The position numbers and the translations under genes are program-made. Source: Parasulfitobacter algicola (lineage in GTDB: Bacteria > Pseudomonadota > Alphaproteobacteria > Rhodobacterales > Rhodobacteraceae). Taken from it: DNA of 64,000 nt. Below the pieces are notes generated by a model, which saw only the letters and a program-made list of their open reading frames with translations, searched no databases and was not told where the DNA came from. Shown here in pieces: positions 35,968-44,714 of this stretch (positions within the stretch are counted from its first letter, which is position 1; every line of letters starts with the position of its first letter). The stretch spans positions 1 through 64,000 of the forward strand of contig NZ_JABUFE010000010.1 in assembly GCF_013315265.1 (NCBI RefSeq), given 5' to 3'.

Positions 35968-36648
35968 TTAAGACGCCCTTTGCAGCGCGAGACAGACCAA
36001 GGTTTTGACGACGCCGAACAGGTCGGGGCCGGATATCACGATCTGATCGGGCAGGTCTTCCACTGTGCCGCCCATGTCTGGCAGGGCGATGACGCTGACC
36101 CCTGCGGTGCGGGCCGCTTGCATGCCACTTGTTGTATCCTCAATCGCGATGCAGTCGCTTGGGCGCAGGCCAAGGGATTTCAGGGCGTGATCATAGACGT
36201 CGGGCAGCGGCTTTGGTGGCAGGCGGTCCTTGTCGGATACAATCAGATCAAGGCTGGAGGCCCAGATGCCAAGTGCTGCGGCACGTACCAGATTGATGGT
36301 TTGCAACGGGGCTTCGGAAACCAGCACTGTTTTCATTTGCCGCATCCGGGTCTCTTTCAAGATATCGACGACACCCTGACGGGCCTGCAGGTCGGACTGG
36401 TCCAGCAGAGATTGGAAAATCTGCACCTGGGTTGCCTGGATCTGGGGCACATTGATGAACTGCCCCTGAAGCGAGGCAAAGCGTTCCAGCCGCGCGCGAT
36501 CGCTAGACAGCCGCCGCATGGTTTGAAAGGTCGTTCCGTCCCAATGCCAGCCCAGACTATGGCGTTGAAAGGCCAGGTTAAAGGACTGGCGTTCGATTTC
36601 GGATGTATCGGCCAGGGTTTGAAGTGATCCGAATATAATGGCTTTCAT
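35968..36648 (-). CDS. HAD-like protein lacking the nucleophile Asp
   Basis: A protein of about 226 residues from the ATG at 36648 (MKAIIFGSLQTLADTSEIERQSF), with GGGAC just upstream. The cap and core follow the CbbY/phosphoglycolate phosphatase type: motif II Ser in TVLVSEA, motif III Lys in LPPKPLPDVYDHAL, motif IV IAIEDTTSGMQAA. Motif I, normally FDxDGTL, reads FGSLQTL, so the catalytic Asp and the acid/base Asp are both absent. It starts 28 bases after the RND gene and may be co-transcribed with the pump. A phosphatase role is unlikely. A relative at 53194-53868 shares the same loss. Confidence 0.75.
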   Translation of the reverse strand: MKAIIFGSLQTLADTSEIERQSFNLAFQRHSLGWHWDGTTFQTMRRLSSDRARLERFASLQGQFINVPQIQATQVQIFQSLLDQSDLQARQGVVDILKETRMRQMKTVLVSEAPLQTINLVRAAALGIWASSLDLIVSDKDRLPPKPLPDVYDHALKSLGLRPSDCIAIEDTTSGMQAARTAGVSVIALPDMGGTVEDLPDQIVISGPDLFGVVKTLVCLALQRAS

Positions 36649-36676
36649 GGTCCCGTCCCTTATTTTTTGGCGGTGG

Positions 36677-39600
36677 TCATTCAGCGGCAAGTTTGTTGTT
36701 TTGCGTGGTTTTGTATTCCGTTTTTTTGCTTTTCTTTTGCATATTTTCCGCGCGGCGTTCTTTTCGCAGATACGTGTGGTACAGCACGGGTGCGCCGATC
36801 AGCGTCAGAACCGAGGCAAAACCAAGCCCACCCATGATTGTCACCGCCATCGCAGCAAAGAACGGATCCCACAACAGTGGCACCATGCCAAGGATCGTGG
36901 TGGCCGCCGCCAGCATTACAGGTCTCAGACGGCTGATCGACGCGGTAACGATGGCTTCGCTTTGTGGCAGGCCCTCTTCGTTTTTCTGCGCATCGATTTC
37001 TTCGACCAGAACGATGGCGTTCTTGATCAGCATGCCCGATAGGCTCAGCAGGCCCAGAAGCGCGGTAAAGCTGAAAGGCAAACCCGTGAACAACAGTCCA
37101 AGGGCCACACCATTTACGGCCATTGGTACAATCGTCCAGATCACCGCGGTCTGGCGCAGTTTGCCGAACAGCAGAATTGTGATCAGCAGCATGACACCGA
37201 AAGACAGGGGCATCTGTTTGCCAAGGCTGGCCTGCGCCTGGGTTGCGCTTTCGTATTCGCCGCCCCATTCCATGCTGTAGCCGGGGGGCAGTTCTATCGC
37301 CTCGACCAGGGGGCGGACCTCGGCAAAGGCGGTGGGGGGCATGACGCCCGCGACCGCAAAGCCCTGAATGCTTATCGTCGGTTCGCGGTTGCGGCGTTCG
37401 ATCAGGGTGTCGCGGGTGATGACCTCAAACCCATCAATGGCCTGGGACAGGGGTACGAAGTTGCCCGAGGCCTGCGAATACAACACCTGATCCAATATCT
37501 GGCCCTGTTCGGTCTGATCGCTGCGCGGGGTACGCACATAGATGGGGATCAGACGTTCACGTTCGCGGTAAAATCCAGCCTGGATGCCATCAGTGGCCAA
37601 AGCAATAGCTTGGCCGATGTCCTGGCGGCCCACACCCAATGCCTGGGCGCGGTCGGTGGCCAGAATGGGGCGGACGGTGAATTCGCGTTCGCGCCAGTCG
37701 ATGCGTTCTGTCAGCAAAAGGTCGGTTTCAAGTTCAAAGATCAGCTGCGCTTCGTTCGCCAGATCACGCAGAACATCCGGGTCGGGGCCTGAAAAGCGCA
37801 CCTCGACATCGGCACCGACAGGGGGGCCATAGATGATCTGCTGTGTGCGGACTTCGGCCCAGGGCAGGGCGTCTGCGATGAAATCATCCAATTCGCCACG
37901 CAGACCCTCAACAGCTTCGAAGTTTTCGGCACGGATCACGATCTGGCCATGGGCTGGATCCTGTGGATCAGGATTATAGGTCAGCAGAAAGCGGGTCATC
38001 GCATTGCCAACCGAAGTTGTATAGGCCACGACATCGTCGCGCTGGTCCAGCCAGTCTTCGACAACGGCCAGATCATTTGATGTCGTATCAATGGGTGTCC
38101 CCTGCGCAGCCTGATAATTCAGATAAAACAGAGGCGTGTTGGCAGGTGGAAAGAACTGCTGCGTGACCTGACCAAAGGCCATGACACAGGCCACAGTGCC
38201 GCCAATCAGCCCGACGATGACCAGAAAGCGCACCCGAAGCGCCCCGCGCAACAGCTTACCGTAGGCGCGGAAAAAGAAAGTGTCATAGGGGTCAGTCGCA
38301 TTGTCTGCATCGCCCACTTTGAAGAAATAGCTGGCCAAAAGCGGTGTCACAGTGATTGCCAGCAACCAGCTGAGCAGCAGCGATATACCGATGACGGCAA
38401 AAAGCGAAAACAGGAATTCGCCCGAGCTATCGGGGCTAAGCCCGATACCCGCAAAGGCCATGATGCCGATGACGGTGGCGCCAAGCAGCGGGATTTGCGT
38501 CTTGCGCGCGGCTTCCTGGGCGGCGGCGGTGGCTTTGCGGCCCTTGCGCATTTCGACCTGCATGCCTTCGGCGACAACAATGGCGTTATCGACCAGCATC
38601 CCCATGGCGATGATCAGCGCGCCCAGGCTGATGCGTTCGACCTTGATGTCGAATACATACATGAAAAAGAAGGTGAAACTGACCGTCAGCAGCAGTGACG
38701 CACCAACAACAATGGCCGCGCGCCACCCCATGAAAAGGGCCAGAACGCCGATCACAACACTGACCGACAGCGCCAATGACAACAGGAAATCACTGTTTGC
38801 CTGATCGACAACGCGGTGCTGTTCATAGATCGGGTTCAGTTCAACGCCTAAAGGCAAGGTGTCCTGCAGATCGTCCAGCCGCGCTTCGACACGCTGACCC
38901 ACAGTCACGATGTTTTCCGATGTCAGTCCGGCGATGCCGATGGTAAAGGCCTCTTGCCCGTTATGGCGGATGATGTGGTCGGGTTCTTCGAGACGTTTGC
39001 GGGTGACGGTGGCCAGATCGACAAGGTTCAGCACCTCGCCCTGAAATCCGAAGCTAAGTGCGCTGATTTCACTGACGCTGTCATCGCCCTGCGGGGCGTC
39101 GATCATCACTTCGCGTTCGCCGGTGGTTGTGTCCCCTGTGGACACGACGGCATTGGCGTTTGACACGGCACCGATGATCAGTGCAGGGTCAATGCCCAGA
39201 TTGATGGTGGACTCGGTTGAGGGTTCGACATAGATCGCCTCTTCCGGCAGGCCGCGCAGTTCGACATTGGCAACGCCTTGCACCGTCAGCATTTCGCGCC
39301 GCAGATAGGTGGCGATTTCCCAGGTTTCGGTGTCGCTGAACCCCTGCGTCGTGACGGCGTAGAACAGACCGTAGACATCTCCGAAACTGTCGTTTACCTC
39401 GGACGGTCGCACGCCCGACGGCAGGTCCGCCGCGGCATCCTGCACCCGGTCGCGCAGATCGTCCCAAATCTGGGGCAGTTCATCGCCGCCGAAGATATCC
39501 TTGACCTCGACCTCGATCACCGACAGGCCCGGCAGATTGCGCGAGGTGACGGTGTCGATTTCATCCATCTGCTGGATTTCCGTCTCGATGACCTCGGACA

Positions 39601-39787
39601 CTTCGGTGGCGACCTCATCTGCGGTCGCACCGGGGTAGGGTGTGATCACCAGCGCGGATTTCAGCGTAAAAACCGGGTCTTCCAGTTTGCCGACAGCAAA
39701 GTAACCACCCGCACCGCCAAAAAGACAAAACAGGATCAAAAGCCATGTATAAAGCGGCTTTTCGATGGCAAGGCGGGCGATTTGCAT
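36677..39787 (-). CDS. RND-family efflux transporter, inner-membrane pump
   Basis: A 1036-residue RND pump of the AcrB/HAE1-like group. A first helix at residues about 12-30 is followed by the porter domain (ITPYPGATADEVATEVSEVIE) and two six-helix blocks. The proton-relay Asp is in IAMGMLVDNAIVVAEG. The second half repeats the plan (LSLSGMLIKNAIVLVEEID). It exports drugs, lipids or other hydrophobic compounds with proton drive. The adaptor gene ends 4 bases upstream. The substrate is unknown. The outer-membrane channel is not in the window, so a shared TolC-type protein is likely. Confidence 0.9.
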   Translation of the reverse strand: MQIARLAIEKPLYTWLLILFCLFGGAGGYFAVGKLEDPVFTLKSALVITPYPGATADEVATEVSEVIETEIQQMDEIDTVTSRNLPGLSVIEVEVKDIFGGDELPQIWDDLRDRVQDAAADLPSGVRPSEVNDSFGDVYGLFYAVTTQGFSDTETWEIATYLRREMLTVQGVANVELRGLPEEAIYVEPSTESTINLGIDPALIIGAVSNANAVVSTGDTTTGEREVMIDAPQGDDSVSEISALSFGFQGEVLNLVDLATVTRKRLEEPDHIIRHNGQEAFTIGIAGLTSENIVTVGQRVEARLDDLQDTLPLGVELNPIYEQHRVVDQANSDFLLSLALSVSVVIGVLALFMGWRAAIVVGASLLLTVSFTFFFMYVFDIKVERISLGALIIAMGMLVDNAIVVAEGMQVEMRKGRKATAAAQEAARKTQIPLLGATVIGIMAFAGIGLSPDSSGEFLFSLFAVIGISLLLSWLLAITVTPLLASYFFKVGDADNATDPYDTFFFRAYGKLLRGALRVRFLVIVGLIGGTVACVMAFGQVTQQFFPPANTPLFYLNYQAAQGTPIDTTSNDLAVVEDWLDQRDDVVAYTTSVGNAMTRFLLTYNPDPQDPAHGQIVIRAENFEAVEGLRGELDDFIADALPWAEVRTQQIIYGPPVGADVEVRFSGPDPDVLRDLANEAQLIFELETDLLLTERIDWREREFTVRPILATDRAQALGVGRQDIGQAIALATDGIQAGFYRERERLIPIYVRTPRSDQTEQGQILDQVLYSQASGNFVPLSQAIDGFEVITRDTLIERRNREPTISIQGFAVAGVMPPTAFAEVRPLVEAIELPPGYSMEWGGEYESATQAQASLGKQMPLSFGVMLLITILLFGKLRQTAVIWTIVPMAVNGVALGLLFTGLPFSFTALLGLLSLSGMLIKNAIVLVEEIDAQKNEEGLPQSEAIVTASISRLRPVMLAAATTILGMVPLLWDPFFAAMAVTIMGGLGFASVLTLIGAPVLYHTYLRKERRAENMQKKSKKTEYKTTQNNKLAAE

Positions 39788-39791
39788 TGGA

Positions 39792-40895
39792 TTACTCCTG
39801 GAAACTCAGGCCGTTGTAGGGGCGGACGCGCTGTCCGTCGCGCAGCAGATGGGCCCCGGCTGCAACGATCTGGCTGCCGGGCGATATTCCGTCGATGACA
39901 AAGGCGTTGCCCGCAGGGCTGCTGAGTGAAACAGGCGTGGCCGTGACCGTTCCTGCGCCATCCTCACCGGGTGTATACAACATGACATATGGATCGCGAT
40001 CATTGCCGCCAACGATGGCCGAGGTCGGCACCTCAAAGCCATCGGTCTTCGACGGCAGGCGTCCGATCACAGTCGCTGATTTTCCGGGAATCAGCCCCGC
40101 CGTGGCACTGTCGGGGATCGCAAAGCTGACCTCGTAACTTTGTCCGATCTCGGACGAGACCGCCTGAAATTCGACTAATGTGACAGGCACGGGTTCATCC
40201 TGACCCGGCAGTTCGGCAAAAACCTCGACCTCGGACAAGGCGCCAATTGTTTCCAGCAGGCGTTCTGGCAAATCGATTGTCACACGCATTTGCGATACAT
40301 CATGCAGTCGTACAATGGCTTGACCGGGGGACACACTGCTGAATGTCGGGGTCAGACGTTGGGCGACCAGACCGTCGAAAGGGGCGCGCAGTGTGGCGTC
40401 TTGCAACGCTTCGCGGGCCTCGCGCAACGCCACATCGGCCAGATCGCGTTCGGTTTGCGCGTCTTCGGCCTGGGTGCGGCTGGCCACATTACTGTTGGCC
40501 AGTTGCGTCGCGCGGCTAAGGTCGCGTTCAGCGCGGGCCAGGTTAAGTTCGGCCCGTTCGACAGCCCGTTCAAAGGGGGCCAGATCAAGTTGTGCAAGCA
40601 CGAATTCTTTCGGAACGACCTGACCTTCTCTGACGGGAAAAACGGTCATGGATCCCGCGACCTCAAACGATAGATCGACGGTTTCACGGGCTGTGACCTG
40701 ACCGAAGAAACGCCGTTCGATTGCACCATTTGCATTTTCGGGTGTGATCAGCTTGACGGGTCTGATGCGTTCAGCCGCCTGATCCGTACTGTTCGAAATC
40801 TCTTGTCCGCGGGCCTGAAACCCAATCAGAATCGCAATGATCAGAACGACGGGTTTAAGCACCGACTGCCACAATCCCCCTTGTTTCTGTGCCAT
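39792..40895 (-). CDS. RND efflux periplasmic adaptor (membrane fusion protein)
   Basis: A 367-residue HlyD/AcrA-type adaptor. An N-terminal anchor helix (VVLIIAILIGFQARG) is followed by a barrel-lipoyl part (SFEVAGSMTVFPVREGQVVPKEFVLAQLD) and a coiled-coil hairpin at about 110-175 (LNLARAERDLSRATQLANSN). The lipoyl return DATLRAPFDGLVAQRL and beta barrel then follow. It links the RND pump to an outer-membrane channel. It is the first gene of the efflux operon. Its promoter faces the tetR gene and holds a palindrome at 40923-40934. Confidence 0.88.
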   Translation of the reverse strand: MAQKQGGLWQSVLKPVVLIIAILIGFQARGQEISNSTDQAAERIRPVKLITPENANGAIERRFFGQVTARETVDLSFEVAGSMTVFPVREGQVVPKEFVLAQLDLAPFERAVERAELNLARAERDLSRATQLANSNVASRTQAEDAQTERDLADVALREAREALQDATLRAPFDGLVAQRLTPTFSSVSPGQAIVRLHDVSQMRVTIDLPERLLETIGALSEVEVFAELPGQDEPVPVTLVEFQAVSSEIGQSYEVSFAIPDSATAGLIPGKSATVIGRLPSKTDGFEVPTSAIVGGNDRDPYVMLYTPGEDGAGTVTATPVSLSSPAGNAFVIDGISPGSQIVAAGAHLLRDGQRVRPYNGLSFQE

Positions 40896-40922
40896 AATGT
40901 GCTATCTCCTGCTGGTAGCCAC

Positions 40923-40934
40923 CCGACCGGTCGG
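40923..40934. promoter_or_regulatory. TetR-type operator CCGACCGGTCGG
   Basis: A perfect 12-base palindrome between the adaptor start (28 bases away) and the tetR start (64 bases away). ACCGACCGGTCGGT-like sites are typical of TetR-family efflux regulators, so control of both genes is expected. Confidence 0.65.
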
Positions 40935-40997
40935 TAGGTTTGTATTGGGAGGGAACATAGACTTGAAAAATCGGGCGTCAACAGACAATGTTTGAAA

Positions 40998-41633
40998 ATG
41001 ACTGATAGAAAACAGGAAATCATCGATATCGCCTCAAATTTGTTCATCGAGAACGGCTTTGCGGGGACCTCAATTAATGCAGTGGCAAAAGCTGCGGGCA
41101 TCCAGAAAGCTAGTCTTTATCACCATTTTCCCAGTAAAGAGGCGTTGTTTCTATCCTGTGTCGGGCATGGATATCCTGATCATATCGAAAAAATGAAAAT
41201 CTATGCCGAAGATATCACTAAGCCCCATGCCGAACGGCTGGAGCTGATGTTGAACGAATTCTACGATGCAATGATTTATTCAAATGCAGGGCGCATGTCG
41301 TCGATCATTGCCGAAACCACGCGACGCTTTCCACAGATGGCGCGGGATTTTCATGACCAGTTTATCGAAGAAATGGACACATCGTTGCGCAATCTGCTGA
41401 CGGATGGCATCACAGCCGGCGCTTTTGAGGACGTGGATGTAGATGGGTTCGACTATATCTTCTGCAGTACGCCCGTGCATTTATCGCTGTCACGCGCGAT
41501 GTTTGCCTGTTTTGATGATCTGGAAGAACGCTTTAACGTTGAGAAGATCAAGAAAGCCCATTGGGACGCCCTGAAAGCCCTGCTGAAAATAGACGAACGC
41601 GCCCAGACGCAACAGGTAGCGGCTTTGGCTTAG
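40998..41633 (+). CDS. TetR-family regulator of the RND operon
   Basis: A 211-residue TetR regulator from the ATG at 40998 (MTDRKQEIIDIASNLFIENG); a TTG two codons upstream is not needed. The helix-turn-helix reads TSINAVAKAAGIQKASLYHHFPSKEALF. The C-terminal ligand domain is of unknown specificity. It is divergent from the RND adaptor gene with a palindromic operator between them, so it most likely represses the pump and itself until a ligand binds. Confidence 0.88.
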   Translation: MTDRKQEIIDIASNLFIENGFAGTSINAVAKAAGIQKASLYHHFPSKEALFLSCVGHGYPDHIEKMKIYAEDITKPHAERLELMLNEFYDAMIYSNAGRMSSIIAETTRRFPQMARDFHDQFIEEMDTSLRNLLTDGITAGAFEDVDVDGFDYIFCSTPVHLSLSRAMFACFDDLEERFNVEKIKKAHWDALKALLKIDERAQTQQVAALA

Positions 41634-41679
41634 CCCTTAGACAGCGTATTCTTTCAGTTTCGACAATGTCATATAGTGT

Positions 41680-42186
41680 GGGACTGTTGCATTAATTGGT
41701 TCACCTTGCGAAGTTTGGGTTTTTGAGGTCCAGCATGCCGCGTAAGTCGCCCTTCAAACACCACCGCTTTCCGAGAGATATCATCTTATGCGCCGTGCGT
41801 TGGTATCTGTGCTATCCGTTGTCCTACCAAGATGTTGTCGACCTTCTGTCGGAGCAGGGCATCACGGTTGATCAGTCGACTGTGTATCGATGGGTTCAAA
41901 AGTTTGGCCCCGAACTGACCAAGCGCACCGAGAAGCACCTCCGCCGAGCAAGCGTCGATTGGCACGTGGACAAAACCTACATCCGCGTTGACGGCAAATG
42001 GCGTTACTTGTGGCGTGCAATCGATGCAAACGGCCAAATGGTCGATTTTCGCCTGACCGCACGGCGGGATGCGAAGGCGGCTCGAGCCTTCCTGCGCAAT
42101 GCGATAGAGCGTGTGCGGTTACACCGGCCGGTCACGATCTGCACCGACAAGGCTCACACTTATCGGCGGGTCATCCGTGAGATCAA
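41680..42186 (+). mobile_element. IS6-family element, 5-prime part only
   Basis: The left end GGGACTGTTGCA at 41680 resembles the GGCACTGTTGCAAA terminus of IS6/IS26 elements. The element runs through the transposase and is cut at 42186 by the Tn3-type inverted repeat. No right end is seen. Confidence 0.65.
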
Positions 42187-42223
42187 GGGGTCGATTACGG
42201 CTCAGTGCCAAATTGTACGTTAA
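41735..42223 (+). pseudogene. IS6-family transposase, C-terminally truncated
   Basis: From the ATG at 41735 (MPRKSPFKHHRFPRDII) the frame encodes the IS6 DDE transposase. The DNA-binding part is YPLSYQDVVDLLSEQGITVD and STVYRWVQKFGPEL. The first catalytic Asp is in WHVDKTYIRVDGKW and the second in VTICTDKAHTYRRVIREI. The family continues with a segment carrying the catalytic Glu, but here the frame enters the neighbouring inverted-repeat element after REIK and stops. The third catalytic residue is therefore lost. About 150 of some 230 residues remain. Confidence 0.9.
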
Positions 42224-42362
42224 CAAAATAAGCTATTGAAAAATATAGATAAATTCTTTCGGACAATTCGGCAAAGCTAGAAATTTAGCAGATTGCAAGC
42301 TGTTGATTTTACGACATAAAATTCCTTAGAGTGCTTTTCTGCACTGAGCCGTAATCGACCCC
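42187..42362. mobile_element. Tn3-derived miniature element (TIME) with 38-bp terminal repeats
   Basis: The outer 22 bases at 42187-42208 and 42341-42362 are perfect inverted repeats starting GGGGTC. Each continues to about 38 bases ending in GTTAAC (left, to 42224) or TCTAAG (right, from 42325). Length, GGGG start, an internal CAGTG and the TTAAC/TAAG end fit Tn3-family termini. The 176-bp span holds no gene. No 5-bp target duplication is seen (ATCAA against TCTTT), and the flanks are fragments of two different genes, so a deletion or recombination followed insertion. Confidence 0.75.
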
Positions 42363-42365
42363 TCT

Positions 42366-42743
42366 TTCGACAATCGGCTGGAGGTGATCGGGTCATACCG
42401 GCAGCACGAAGATGCCATGCAGATCGTCTCGGGTCGTCTTGATCGTCCGGTCGTTCATTTTGAGGCGCCGCCATCTGCACAGGTTCCGGACGAGATGGAC
42501 GGGTACGTCGACTGGTTCAATCGGACAGCGCCGGATGCCGAAGGGCCATTGCCGGCATTGACGCGTGCGGGCTTGAGTCATCTCTACTTCGAAAGCATCC
42601 ACCCATTTGAGGACGGGAATGGTCGCTTTGGTCGGGCTCTGGCTGAAAAGTCACTGGCTCAGAATATTGGCCAGCCGAGCCTCATTGCGCTCGCCTTTAC
42701 CATCGAACGAAAGCGGAAAGACTACTATGATCAGCTTGAGGCC
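42366..42743 (+). pseudogene. Fic-domain protein fragment
   Basis: The frame enters from the Tn3-type repeat without its own start. It encodes the middle of a Fic protein: YVDWFNRTA, LTRAGLSHLYFESIHPFEDGNGRFGRALAEKSL (full Fic motif HPFxDGNGRxxR), then IERKRKDYYDQLEA. Fic proteins transfer AMP to target proteins. The N-terminal inhibitory helix region and the C-terminal end are missing, and the frame passes straight into a PfkB fragment. It is not functional. Confidence 0.85.
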
Positions 42744-43193
42744 GGAGCTCTGGTGGTGTTCGAGCCATCATCTATTGGAGAGGAGCGTTAGTTTCAGAAG
42801 GCGGTAGATGCTTCACACGTCCTTAAGTACTCGCACGACCGTTTGGGCCATCTTCCCGGCCTTGCAAAGGTAAGCGGACCAAAGATCATCATCGAAACCC
42901 ATGGAGCTGATGGGCTGAAAGTCAGGTGGCGGTCTAGGTGGAGCGCACTTCCAGCTATAACGGCAAATCGCGTAGTAGATGCAGCGGGATCGGGCGACTG
43001 GTGCACGGCCGCATTGATTCACACGATTGGCGAAGGAGGAAGCAAAGCTCTAGAGTCTCTTAACAAAGCCCGCTTAGATTATGGGCTACGTCTTGGCCAA
43101 GCACTGGCTGCCATTAACTGTGGATTTGAAGGCGCACGCGGTGCCATAGATCAACTTGGGTTTGGGCGCCTCAACGCGATGCTCGGTAACTAA
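42744..43193 (+). pseudogene. PfkB-family sugar/nucleoside kinase fragment
   Basis: The same frame continues as GALVVFEPSSIGEER, meets TAG at 42789-42791, and goes on as FQKAVDASHVLKYSHDRLGHL, KIIIETHGADGLKVRW and NRVVDAAGSGDWCTAALIHTI to a stop at 43191-43193. The last motif is the DxxGxGD catalytic site of PfkB kinases with the catalytic Asp. The N-terminal substrate-binding half is missing. The open frame starting 42384 fuses Fic and PfkB pieces only by deletion. Confidence 0.8.
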
Positions 43194-43425
43194 TCCGAAG
43201 GTAATACAGATCTTGATATATCGTCGACTTCGCCCGAGCCGGTTTCCGCGGTAAGCTTATGTCGTTCATGTTCTAGTATTCCACTAGACGACGATTTAAG
43301 CTTAAGCGTTAAGAGAAGAGACCGTGCTGGATGAGGATACGCTTGAGATGGGCGAAGAGCATTTCCACTTTCTTTCGACGTTTCACCTCGTTTGGAAATA
43401 CTGTCGATGTAATCAATCTCTCCGG

Positions 43426-43515
43426 ACTGATGCCGCACCCGCCGACATCTACTTCGGTCGTGACAAAGTAATTTTGAGAGAAAGGAAAAGGATCAGGAAT
43501 CTGATCATTCCGTAA
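43426..43515 (+). mobile_element. IS3-family transposase C-terminal scrap
   Basis: TDAAPADIYFGRDKVILRER followed by KRIRNLIIP is the typical last segment of IS3-type OrfB transposases (family form TPADVYFGR). Upstream the frame is degenerate. The rest of 43194-43762 holds no gene. Confidence 0.6.
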
Positions 43516-43762
43516 CACTGTTTGCAGTACCAAAAGCAAACCACATAATCAATCACACAAACCAGCCAGAGGCTCAAGGATTCAAAGTTTTCTGATGTCC
43601 TATTTATATGAATAACTAGTTAGAAGCATCTGTATCTTTGATCAAGCCTTTCAAGTTTGCTTTGGTATTGGGAACATTTTGCTAGTTTCCTGATATTTGC
43701 AGTGCAGATCATCACGATGAAGAACTATGGGTGATAGCACACTCTGATATAGCAACTCTCAA

Positions 43763-43819
43763 TATCGAAGTATCACTTCCTTTCGATTGACTGAATGATA
43801 AAGAAGTGATACTTCGATA
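43763..43819. promoter_or_regulatory. Perfect 17-bp inverted repeat before a start codon
   Basis: The arms 43763-43779 and 43803-43819 are perfect inverted copies separated by 23 bases, ending 2 bases before the ATG at 43822. Each arm contains GAAGT-N3-ACTTC, itself a palindrome. They are probably two operator sites for a repressor, or a hairpin that covers the ribosome-binding site. Confidence 0.6.
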
Positions 43820-43821
43820 AT

Positions 43822-44535
43822 ATGGCAAAGCTTGCTCAGCTCAAGGATTGGATTTCACAGGCGATCGATGATGCACCTCGTGCGCGGTCGATGATGTTGG
43901 TAAGTCGTAAGAGTGGTATATTCACAACGGGCGGTAGAGGCGGCGGCGCGCCGGAAATGACCGAAAAGGATGCTGCCTATGCCACGTTGCTTGCGCTGTT
44001 TGATGGATCAACTGTCCAGTCTGCTGATGCCTTGATCGAACTGGCAAGCTTACCTTTAGCGTCAGTCAGGATTTGCCCAAATGGGCCGCGCGAACCTGAA
44101 AATATTATTATGAGCAGCGGGTTCGATAACTCTGACACACCATTGCCAAGCCACTTCAAACAGCTTCCTAAAACTGCGTTGGAAGCACTAATCAGATTGT
44201 TTTCACACGACGATCCTCCATATCACTTCTGCCAAGTATCAATTGTCAAGTCCGTGAGAACCAGCGTCAAGATCAGCATCATGGACCCGGACGTGGAAAT
44301 TGACACTGATCTTTGTTCTGAAACTGACTTTTTCGAATGCACGTTTGAATTCAGTAACGCGGCCATTTCCGACAAAGCCGGATTGCAGATGGTCAATTCC
44401 AATCGCTGGATTACAGGCTACGGCCTTTCTGATTTGTATTGCCTGATCCATGGCATCACTGAGGCTGATCTTGATGCGCGCGATGAGCACATCATGGTGG
44501 AGCATCAAGACGACACGGGTAATATGAATGCCTAA
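43822..44535 (+). CDS. Unknown island protein
   Basis: A 237-residue protein starting MAKLAQLKDWISQAIDD, with no signal peptide or membrane segment. A Gly-rich stretch (TTGGRGGGAPEMTEKDAAY) follows the N-terminal helix region. The rest is mixed, with a C-terminal acidic tail (DARDEHIMVEHQDDTGN). No family is recognised. The start lies directly behind a perfect inverted repeat, suggesting tight control. It is the first of three same-strand frames leading to the integrase and belongs to the tRNA-Cys-linked island. Confidence 0.55.
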   Translation: MAKLAQLKDWISQAIDDAPRARSMMLVSRKSGIFTTGGRGGGAPEMTEKDAAYATLLALFDGSTVQSADALIELASLPLASVRICPNGPREPENIIMSSGFDNSDTPLPSHFKQLPKTALEALIRLFSHDDPPYHFCQVSIVKSVRTSVKISIMDPDVEIDTDLCSETDFFECTFEFSNAAISDKAGLQMVNSNRWITGYGLSDLYCLIHGITEADLDARDEHIMVEHQDDTGNMNA

Positions 44536-44692
44536 CGCCAGTCCCCAGACCATCGCACGTCAAACCATGGCGACTCTCATTCGTGAGGCGCGGGCAGCTG
44601 GTTGGGTACGGGTTAAAGGCGAGGTGAAGCCGGAGGCAGTGTTATGGTCGATGCAACCATGTCCGCTCCTGACGCCGCTGATGACTTCCTAA
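44528..44692 (+). CDS. Small overlapping protein before the integrase
   Basis: A 54-residue frame starting with an ATG inside the last codons of the preceding gene (8-base overlap), as in translational coupling: MPNASPQTIARQTMATLIRE. It then reads ARAAGWVRVKGEVKPEAVLW. It ends 22 bases before the integrase start. Small basic proteins ahead of integrases are often excisionases, but no motif proves this here. Confidence 0.4.
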   Translation: MPNASPQTIARQTMATLIREARAAGWVRVKGEVKPEAVLWSMQPCPLLTPLMTS

Positions 44693-44714
44693 ACACCGAT
44701 TTACGGATGAGCAA

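Noticed and set aside
35842-36627. 261-residue plus-strand frame
   Set aside because: Antisense to the HAD-like gene, and its protein has no recognisable motif.
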